DNA of 5,648 bases from Acinetobacter sp. N54.MGS-139 (GTDB lineage Bacteria > Pseudomonadota > Gammaproteobacteria > Burkholderiales > Burkholderiaceae_F). Within the stretch, counting starts at the first letter, position 1, and every line of letters starts with the position of its first letter. Location of the stretch: positions 1-5,648 of the forward strand of contig LARN01000071.1 in assembly GCA_000980495.1 (NCBI GenBank). Direction: 5' to 3'. The translations under genes were made by a program, and so were the position numbers. The notes beneath the pieces are model-generated. The model saw only the letters and a list, made by a program, of their open reading frames with translations. It was not told the DNA's origin and did not search any database. Shown here in pieces: positions 1 through 4,430 of the stretch.

Positions 1-51
1 GCCGATGATAGTGAGTTGTATTTCTTGCGAAAGTAGGTAGTCTCCGGGCTC
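1..51 (+). rRNA. rrf: 5S ribosomal RNA, 3' end (partial)
   Basis: The first 51 bases align without gaps to the 3' part of bacterial 5S rRNA. They show the conserved CCGATGATAGTG segment, the TGCGAAAGTAGG segment and a terminal CCGGGCT that would close helix I with the missing 5' end. 5S rRNA is part of the large ribosomal subunit and is normally the last gene of an rRNA operon, which fits the strong terminator just downstream. About the first 65 to 70 bases of the gene lie outside the window. The exact 3' end is uncertain by one or two bases because the 5' partner strand is not visible. The TGCGAAAGTAGG form is compatible with betaproteobacteria. Confidence 0.88.
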
Positions 52-63
52 TCCATAAAAGAC

Positions 64-101
64 AAACCTCTTGGACTTAACCGTTCAAGAGGTTTTGTTT
101 T
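64..101 (+). terminator. Intrinsic terminator of the rRNA operon
   Basis: A stem of 10 perfect pairs (64-73 with 86-95) continues inward by three more pairs including one G-T wobble (74-76 with 83-85). It closes a six-base loop and runs into a T-rich tract interrupted by one G. It starts 12 bases after the 5S 3' end, so it very likely ends the rRNA operon transcript. Confidence 0.9.
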
Positions 102-132
102 ATCTGCTATTCAAAAAACTGAATTTGTTTTG

Positions 133-142
133 CCCCCCCCCC
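133..142 (+). repeat. Homopolymer C10 tract
   Basis: There is an uninterrupted run of ten cytosines. Long mononucleotide tracts are prone to slippage, and long C runs also cause sequencing and assembly length errors. It lies outside any recognisable gene, so no coding phase-variation role is evident. Confidence 0.9.
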
Positions 143-313
143 ACCTCCCTTCATGTTGGAAACCGACGAGATTTAAGAATCTTCGCTTAATGCGCTAAAG
201 CCCAAAGGTAGATTGGATAGAGGTTCGACGTCTCCGCTAACAACACCTCACCTTACTTAAACTGCCATTTGTTTCTGTACCACTTAACAAAAATCTTGTC
301 TATGGCGAAACAT

Positions 314-352
314 AACTTTGCTCATACTACCGAGGCCAGTTACGGCAAAGTT
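314..352. repeat. 8-base inverted repeat with 23-base loop
   Basis: AACTTTGC at 314-321 is exactly complementary to GCAAAGTT at 345-352, and a flanking T-G wobble could extend the stem to nine pairs. A second copy of AACTTTGC lies at 445-452, so the 345-352 arm has two possible partners. No function can be assigned. Confidence 0.5.
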
Positions 353-468
353 GCGTACAACACACGGAGAGAGGGTTTTGGCTTGCGTCACTTCATCTAA
401 AAAAGCGTCTTGTGATAAGTAATTTATCATTCTTCTTGGTTATAAACTTTGCACTTATGCATAACAGT

Positions 469-502
469 GGCGGAACTAAAGTGAACTTTAACTGATTCCG
501 CC
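469..502 (+). terminator. Possible terminator-like hairpin upstream of transposase 1
   Basis: GGCGGAA (469-475) pairs perfectly with TTCCGCC (496-502). Inside it a five-pair A/T-rich stem (477-481 with 486-490) closes a TGAA tetraloop, leaving a one-base and a five-base bulge. The 3' side continues as TTTCTTCGTTTC, a broken U tract. It could be a weak intrinsic terminator that stops transcripts approaching the transposase gene, or a structural element of the spacer. Confidence 0.45.
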
Positions 503-556
503 TTTCTTCGTTTCTATATGAGGAGCAGCAATTCGTTTTATCTTTGAGACATGTTC

Positions 557-607
557 GGGATCCTCAATTTTTTGTGCTATACAAGCTCATTATCAAGAGG
601 AACTCCC
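557..607 (+). promoter_or_regulatory. Putative read-through hairpin masking the transposase 1 ribosome-binding site
   Basis: GGGATCCTC (557-565) pairs with GAGGA (597-601) and TCCC (604-607), giving nine pairs with a two-base bulge (602-603) and a 31-base loop. The right arm contains the Shine-Dalgarno sequence and the left arm lies upstream of the -10 box. The structure can therefore form only in transcripts entering from outside, not in the native transcript. IS10 and IS50 are known to use this arrangement to avoid transposase expression from external promoters. The pairing is seen in the sequence; the function is inferred. Confidence 0.45.
568..583 (+). promoter_or_regulatory. Extended -10 promoter of transposase 1
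   Basis: A T6 run is followed by GTGC and TATACA (578-583), giving an extended -10 of the TGnTATAAT type. No clear -35 box is visible. Transcription would start near 590, leaving a leader of about 20 bases before the ATG at 609. The 16 bases 567-582 are identical to 4384-4399 upstream of transposase 2. Confidence 0.65.
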
Positions 608-608
608 A

Positions 609-2405
609 ATGGAAAATCCGAAACTACCTCCGATTCTGGTTAATAAAGCTGGTTCTGTTTATTACGTGTATACCTACAAAAATGTTTGGGATAGGGAGCT
701 TAAGCGGAGTAAAAGGGGAGAGTCAAAAAAGATAGGCAAAATTCTTGGCGGACAAAAGGACGGCGTAATTTGTTTTGACGAGAGTTTTCTTCAGGAGCGT
801 CCTGAATTTAGAAGCTTTCAGGTTGAGAGAAAAGGAAAAGAGTACGTCTTTACTCCTTTGAACGAGAGCGGCACTACGCTAACTCAGTTGCAAGAGGTCA
901 AACAGCTCCATGCCGGCGCCACTTGGGCTCTGGATCAGCTCGTAGCGCAATCGCCTGTCGGAGAGGCTCTAAAGTGGGCTTTTCCACAACGGAGGGACTA
1001 CCTCAAGATTTTATCTATTTGCTATTTCATAATTCTCAACCAAGACAACAACATTTCTAAGTATGAGACGTTTGCCGAGGTCACGCGCCTGCCCTGGGGT
1101 GCTCCTCTGGCGCCTTCCTCAATCAGCCGGGTCTTTAGAAAGATCAGAAATCAGCAGATAGAAACTTACTTCTCGGTTTTTAGGGATGAATTATTGGAAC
1201 AACAGGAGAAGTACGGCGACAAGAATGAAATAACGCTGGCCCTGGACTCTACTTCCGGTTCTAACTATGTTATTAACAATCTACTTAATCTTGAAAGACA
1301 TAGGTATGAAGACGAGGATAATCTTCCGCTGATTAATCTGCTGGCACTAACGGAGTACGAAAGCGGCATTGCTTTCTTCTACCGTGCCTACGACGGAAAA
1401 GTTCCTGCTGCGAAAACTGTCAGTCAAGTTATTTCCGAGAATGCCGGACTGAGTCTAAAAAACGTTGTTTTTGTGTCAGATAAAGGTTACAGTGACGCTA
1501 AAAACATCAATGATTGCCTGAGAAATAAACTCGGATTCCTATTCAATGTGCAATGCGCGATGCCAGACAGTTTTGCTCAAGAACTCATTGATGGGGAAAA
1601 AGAAAACCTCAGGGACTTAAACCGAATGGATTGGTTGACAAAGGTCTTCCAAATAACGAAGGAGATCAACTGGACTTTCGAATCTGATCTTGTAGAAGGA
1701 CAGGTGACCTCAAAAAAGACAAAGGAATCCACGATACTTTACTGGCACATCTATTTCAATCGACAATTTGTTGAGAATGATAGGCAAGGGTTGATCGAGA
1801 GAATCGATCGGGTACGAGAAAAGATCTACAACGGTGAGGAGCTCGATGAAAACGAACTAACGCTATTAGAAGATGTGTTTGAAAAACATGAGGAAGGCGA
1901 CATGATCAGCTATACCATTAGCAATGAGAAAGTGGATCAGAAGCTTCGCTACAAAGGCTATCAAATGCTAGTAAGCGACAAGATATCCGACGCTAGAAAA
2001 GCATGGTGCGTCTATCAGGAAAGACGGATCCTAGAAGACACGTTCAAAACGCTCAAAAGCCGCCTGAGCTGCGTCCGAAACCGTGTTTCGGATAACGAAT
2101 CTCTCATTGGTAAAACGTTTGTGCAGTTTTTGGCGACCTCAATTGAAATGATCGTCAGAGCGAGGCTGAGAAAATACTTAGAAGAAGGTAAAGCGAGTGA
2201 TAGTCTGCCGACGGATTACGACCCTGCCCGCGGGATTCTTGACTCTTTGAACAACGTGATGCAGACCAAATTCTGCGAGGGCTATTACTTCGGAGAAAGT
2301 GCAGAGCAAAAACGCGGACTTTTTGAAGCTCTTGGCGTCTCGGTTCCCGGTCCTGAAACAGAAAAGGAACAGGATTACGAAGACGAAGAAGAAACAGAAT
2401 TCTAG
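609..2405 (+). CDS. IS1634-like DDE transposase (complete)
   Basis: This is a 598-residue transposase that would cut and join IS ends by the two-metal DDE chemistry of the IS4 superfamily. The likely catalytic residues are D213 (in ALDSTS), D291 (in SDKGYSD) and E476. E476 sits in an exact YREK signature: Y469, R472, E476, K483 with spacings of 2, 3 and 6. The 185 residues between the second D and the E fit the insertion domain typical of this superfamily. An N-terminal region with YVYTYKN (19-25) and a basic stretch around 154-181 may contact DNA (inference). The C-terminus is strongly acidic from about 583. The ATG at 609 is preceded by AAGAGGAA (595-602) at good spacing, and the related protein starting at 4431 aligns from residue 1. 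The frame is intact, so the enzyme could be active. No U-rich terminator follows, so transcripts may run antisense into the tRNA gene. Confidence 0.93.
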   Translation: MENPKLPPILVNKAGSVYYVYTYKNVWDRELKRSKRGESKKIGKILGGQKDGVICFDESFLQERPEFRSFQVERKGKEYVFTPLNESGTTLTQLQEVKQLHAGATWALDQLVAQSPVGEALKWAFPQRRDYLKILSICYFIILNQDNNISKYETFAEVTRLPWGAPLAPSSISRVFRKIRNQQIETYFSVFRDELLEQQEKYGDKNEITLALDSTSGSNYVINNLLNLERHRYEDEDNLPLINLLALTEYESGIAFFYRAYDGKVPAAKTVSQVISENAGLSLKNVVFVSDKGYSDAKNINDCLRNKLGFLFNVQCAMPDSFAQELIDGEKENLRDLNRMDWLTKVFQITKEINWTFESDLVEGQVTSKKTKESTILYWHIYFNRQFVENDRQGLIERIDRVREKIYNGEELDENELTLLEDVFEKHEEGDMISYTISNEKVDQKLRYKGYQMLVSDKISDARKAWCVYQERRILEDTFKTLKSRLSCVRNRVSDNESLIGKTFVQFLATSIEMIVRARLRKYLEEGKASDSLPTDYDPARGILDSLNNVMQTKFCEGYYFGESAEQKRGLFEALGVSVPGPETEKEQDYEDEEETEF

Positions 2406-2428
2406 GAAAAGCGCTGTTTATTCAGAGG

Positions 2429-2455
2429 CCGGCCTTCGCCGGATTCACTAAATCC
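2429..2455. repeat. Small overlapping hairpins downstream of transposase 1
   Basis: CCGGC (2429-2433) pairs with GCCGG (2438-2442) around a CTTC loop, and GGATT (2441-2445) pairs with AATCC (2451-2455). The two share bases and exclude each other. Neither is followed by a U tract, so they are not standard intrinsic terminators. They lie where the right end of the element is expected and may be part of it. Confidence 0.35.
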
Positions 2456-2470
2456 TGCAATAAGAAAGCT

Positions 2471-2509
2471 AGAAAAAGGAAGGTCCGAAATTCTTTCGAA
2501 TCTCGGACC
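2471..2509 (-). terminator. Intrinsic terminator of tRNA-Arg
   Basis: Read on the minus strand, GGTCCGAGATTC (2509-2498) pairs with GAATTTCGGACC (2493-2482) through twelve pairs including one G-T wobble, closing a GAAA tetraloop. It is followed by TTCCTTTTTCT. It starts six bases after the tRNA CCA end. On the plus strand there is no T tract, so it should not stop the transposase transcript coming the other way. Confidence 0.92.
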
Positions 2510-2514
2510 ATCAA

Positions 2515-2591
2515 TGGCGCGCCAGGCAGGAATCGAACCCACGACCCCCTGGTTCGTAGCCAGGTACTCTATCCAGCTGAGCTACTGGCGC
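2515..2591 (-). tRNA. tRNA-Arg (anticodon ACG)
   Basis: This 77-base tRNA folds completely. The acceptor stem GCGCCAG/CTGGCGC is followed by discriminator G and an encoded CCA (2517-2515). The D arm contains GCTC..GAGT. The anticodon stem CCTGG/CCAGG encloses the loop CTACGAA with anticodon ACG (plus-strand 2555-2557). The T arm carries TTCGAAT. The body closely resembles the enterobacterial tRNA-Arg(ACG). A34 would be deaminated to inosine by TadA so that it reads CGU, CGC and CGA. The gene stands alone with its own promoter and terminator, convergent to the transposase gene and divergent from the ATPase gene. Its 3' end faces the mobile element, but no duplicated tRNA 3' fragment (attachment-site scar) was seen in the window. 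Confidence 0.97.
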
Positions 2592-2615
2592 ACTGCTGTT
2601 TAACAGCGAGAACGA

Positions 2616-2632
2616 ACTATAGCACAAAAAAA
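2616..2632 (-). promoter_or_regulatory. Extended -10 promoter of tRNA-Arg
   Basis: On the minus strand a T7 run is followed by GTGC and TATAGT (2621-2616), 24 bases before the tRNA 5' end. That places the start near 2609 with a short leader to be removed by RNase P. No good -35 is seen at normal spacing. It shares the 14-base core TTTTTTGTGCTATA with both transposase promoters. Confidence 0.65.
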
Positions 2633-2641
2633 TATTTTGTG
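2623..2641. repeat. A/T-rich inverted repeat at the tRNA promoter
   Basis: CACAAAA (2623-2629) is the exact inverse complement of TTTTGTG (2635-2641), with five bases between. It overlaps the upstream part of the tRNA promoter and lies in the gap between the divergent tRNA and ATPase genes. It could be a protein-binding site or chance in A/T-rich DNA. Confidence 0.4.
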
Positions 2642-2758
2642 TTTGACTCAACTTTCGCAGAATGAGCAAATTTGAAAGAATTTGTCTTGATCTTGATTTG
2701 GATCCTTGATTTTCCGTTTTATTGCAAGCTTGACTAAACTTACGAAAACTAACCAAAC

Positions 2759-2762
2759 GGAG
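2759..2762 (+). promoter_or_regulatory. Ribosome-binding site of the YjgR-like gene
   Basis: GGAG, within CGGAGAAAG, lies seven bases before the ATG at 2770. It supports that start, which also matches the short N-terminus ahead of the ATP-binding motif in the family. No convincing -10/-35 pair was found between 2642 and 2758. Confidence 0.8.
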
Positions 2763-2769
2763 AAAGTTA

Positions 2770-4296
2770 ATGGACAACCAAATCATTTTCGGTGTGACAG
2801 ACGAACAGAGCGGGTATAAGGACGAAATCCTTTTGACCAACATGTCCAACCGCCACGGATGTATCACAGGTGCAACCGGAACAGGGAAAACCGTTTCTTT
2901 ACAAAAATTAGCCGAATCTTTCTCCAAGAAAGGCGTTCCGGTATTCCTTGCAGATATCAAAGGTGACTTGTCGGGCATTGCAAAAACTGCGGTGCCGACA
3001 GATAAGCTGAAAGCTCGTTTGGAAAAACATCACTTGCCGACTCCGGATTGGTCAGCCTGCCCGGTCGTCTTCTGGGATGTGTTCGGTCAGGAAGGGTTTC
3101 CCGTTCGTGCAACGATCAGTGATATGGGACCGCTGCTTCTGTCCCGTCTCCTTCAATTAAACGATACGCAGGAAGGCGTCTTAAACGCCGTATTTTCGAT
3201 TGCTGACGATAACGGGCTGTTGCTGTTGGATCTGAAAGATCTGCGCTCAATGCTTCAATTTGTGGGCGATAACGCCGCACAGTTCAGAACGAAGTACGGC
3301 AACATCTCAATGGCATCTATCGGAGCCATTCAAAGAGGTCTGCTGGTATTGGAAAATCAGGGCGGAGATAAGTTCTTCGGTGAACCGATGCTCAATATTC
3401 ACGATTTGATGCAGACATCGGACGGAAAGGGCGTTGTAAACATCCTTGCTGCAGATAAGCTTATGCAGTCTCCAATGCTTTATGCAACTTTCCTTTTGTG
3501 GATTCTGAGCGAACTTTATGAAAATCTGCCGGAAGCCGGAGACCTTGAAAAACCGAAGCTTGTTTTCTTCTTTGACGAAGCGCATATGCTCTTTAACGGG
3601 GCTCCGCAGGTTTTGGTCGATAAGGTTGAACAGGTTGTCCGGTTGATTCGATCTAAGGGTGTCGGTGTCTTCTTTGTAACTCAAAGTCCTGCTGACATCC
3701 CGGAAAAAGTGTTGAGTCAATTAGGCAACCGCGTTCAGCACGCACTAAGAGCCTTTACGCCTCGTGATCAAAAAGCCGTCCGCACGGTTGCAGAAACCAT
3801 GAGACCAAACCCTAAAATCGATATGGTGCAGGCCATTCAGGAACTCGGTGTCGGTGAGGCATTAGTGAGCTTCTTGGATGAGAACGGTACGCCCGGTATT
3901 ACGCAAAGAGTTTGGGTTTGCGCCCCTGGCAGCCAGATCGGACCGATCACGCCGGCTGAAAGACAAGCGATCCAAAATGCATCCGTGCTGAAAGGTGTGT
4001 ATGACCAGGCTATTGACCGCGTTAGCGCCTACGAAGTTCTTCAGCAGAGAGGCTCTGCGGCGATTGCTGCAGACAACGGAGCTCCTCAGTCGGGTAAACC
4101 TGCGGCACAGGGAGCAGCTGAGCAGGAAGGACCGGACTTCACAGATATTTTGATGAGCAAAGCCAAAGACATCCTTTTAGGCTCTACAGGACCCAGAGGC
4201 GGTCATCGTGAAGGAATTGTCGAAAAGGTTGTTCGCCAGAGCGGAGAAAAAATCCTGAGAGGCATTCTCGGGTCTCTGTTAGGAGGCAAGAAATAA
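2770..4296 (+). CDS. yjgR: HerA-like ATPase, YjgR/DUF853 family
   Basis: This 508-residue P-loop ATPase closely resembles E. coli YjgR (about 500 residues) along its whole length. It belongs to the HerA/FtsK-type motor superfamily (HerA_C, DUF853). Walker A is GATGTGKT (34-41, with K40 and T41) and Walker B is LVFFFDEAH (264-272, with D269 and E270). A conserved stretch with Q305 and an Arg-rich [11 protein letters not shown] region (319-329) are likely sensor and inter-subunit elements. A low-complexity Ala/Gln/Gly linker (about 428-455) leads to the family's C-terminal TGPRGG segment (473-478) and a GSLLGG end. There is no signal peptide or membrane segment, so it should be cytoplasmic, probably a hexamer. 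Its cellular role is poorly known; DNA translocation is inferred from fold alone. No nurA-like nuclease gene is next to it. It is monocistronic, with its own terminator. Confidence 0.95.
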   Translation: MDNQIIFGVTDEQSGYKDEILLTNMSNRHGCITGATGTGKTVSLQKLAESFSKKGVPVFLADIKGDLSGIAKTAVPTDKLKARLEKHHLPTPDWSACPVVFWDVFGQEGFPVRATISDMGPLLLSRLLQLNDTQEGVLNAVFSIADDNGLLLLDLKDLRSMLQFVGDNAAQFRTKYGNISMASIGAIQRGLLVLENQGGDKFFGEPMLNIHDLMQTSDGKGVVNILAADKLMQSPMLYATFLLWILSELYENLPEAGDLEKPKLVFFFDEAHMLFNGAPQVLVDKVEQVVRLIRSKGVGVFFVTQSPADIPEKVLSQLGNRVQHALRAFTPRDQKAVRTVAETMRPNPKIDMVQAIQELGVGEALVSFLDENGTPGITQRVWVCAPGSQIGPITPAERQAIQNASVLKGVYDQAIDRVSAYEVLQQRGSAAIAADNGAPQSGKPAAQGAAEQEGPDFTDILMSKAKDILLGSTGPRGGHREGIVEKVVRQSGEKILRGILGSLLGGKK

Positions 4297-4354
4297 TTTC
4301 CTGAAGGACTGAAAAATTGCAAAACTAGAGTACCAAAAGTTTAAAAATCATACT

Positions 4355-4390
4355 AAATCCTTTTATTTCAGTGGAATAGAAGGATTTTTT
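4355..4390 (+). terminator. Intrinsic terminator of the YjgR-like gene
   Basis: A 15-pair stem (4355-4369 with 4373-4387, including two G-T wobbles) closes an AGT loop, and the T run 4385-4390 completes it. It starts 58 bases after the stop codon. The last Ts are shared with the promoter of transposase 2, so terminator and promoter overlap. Confidence 0.88.
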
Positions 4391-4400
4391 GTGCTATACT
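4385..4400 (+). promoter_or_regulatory. Extended -10 promoter of transposase 2
   Basis: T6, GTGC and TATACT (4395-4400) form an extended -10 close to consensus. The best -35 candidate at 17-base spacing, TGGAAT (4372-4377), is poor and lies inside the terminator stem. Transcription should start near 4407. Positions 4384-4399 repeat 567-582 exactly, and 18 of 19 bases match over the slightly longer stretch 4384-4402. Confidence 0.68.
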
Positions 4401-4422
4401 AGATTACCTATTGGATAATCTA
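4400..4422 (+). promoter_or_regulatory. Leader hairpin spanning the start region of transposase 2
   Basis: Positions 4400-4408 pair with 4413-4422 through nine pairs, with A4415 bulged and a TATT loop. The right arm holds the only GGA ahead of the start codon. Transcription from the adjacent promoter should begin inside the left arm, so the full hairpin would form only in read-through RNA from the yjgR side. Pairing is direct; the regulatory role is inferred. Confidence 0.45.
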
Positions 4423-4430
4423 TTTCAATC

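Larger units (their letters stand above)
102..556. other. Intergenic region with no recognisable gene
   Basis: About 450 bases separate the rRNA terminator from the first transposase element. The longest open stretch noticed on the plus strand is 221-400, with its only ATG at 302 (32 codons), no convincing ribosome-binding site and no recognised similarity. The minus strand is broken by stops. The region holds a C10 tract (133-142), an inverted repeat around 302-353, a TGATAA/TTATCA inverted repeat (413-429), a 10-base palindrome (455-464) and a GC-rich hairpin (469-502). It could be decayed sequence, a small structured RNA or plain spacer; nothing here decides between these. Confidence 0.5.
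557..2470 (+). mobile_element. Insertion sequence, IS4-superfamily / IS1634-like (approximate limits)
   Basis: A single long DDE transposase gene with its own promoter fills this interval, the normal organisation of an IS1634-like element. The limits are estimates. The left one is set at the upstream arm of the leader hairpin, and the right one before the terminator of the convergent tRNA gene. No convincing terminal inverted repeats or target-site duplications were found between 400-608 and 2406-2470. The only good inverted match to the left promoter segment lies at 2618-2633, beyond the tRNA gene. The element sits between two convergent host units, each with its own terminator, so its insertion need not have damaged a gene. 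Confidence 0.55.

Noticed and set aside
221..400. Possible small gene with ATG at 302 (32 residues)
   Set aside because: There is no convincing Shine-Dalgarno site, it is very short, no similarity was recognised, and the same bases form an inverted repeat.
413..429. TGATAA/TTATCA inverted repeat as a terminator or IS end
   Set aside because: Only six A/T-rich pairs with a poor T tract, and no matching inverted copy downstream of transposase 1.
544..735. 63-codon plus-strand frame overlapping the start of transposase 1
   Set aside because: It begins upstream of the -10 box, has no ribosome-binding site and is out of frame with the well-supported transposase start at 609.
2515..2591. tRNA-Arg 3' end as an integrase attachment site
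   Set aside because: No integrase gene and no repeated copy of the tRNA 3' end were seen in the window; DDE IS elements do not use such sites.
2643..2758. TTGACT and several TTGAT repeats as -35 boxes for the YjgR-like gene
   Set aside because: No acceptable -10 lies 16 to 18 bases downstream of any of them.
2511..2978. 155-codon minus-strand frame
   Set aside because: It reads through the tRNA-Arg gene and lies antisense to the start of the YjgR-like gene. The run of residues encoded by the tRNA is a familiar artefact.
3307..3720. 137-codon minus-strand frame
   Set aside because: It is entirely antisense to the strongly supported YjgR-like ATPase, with no family resemblance.
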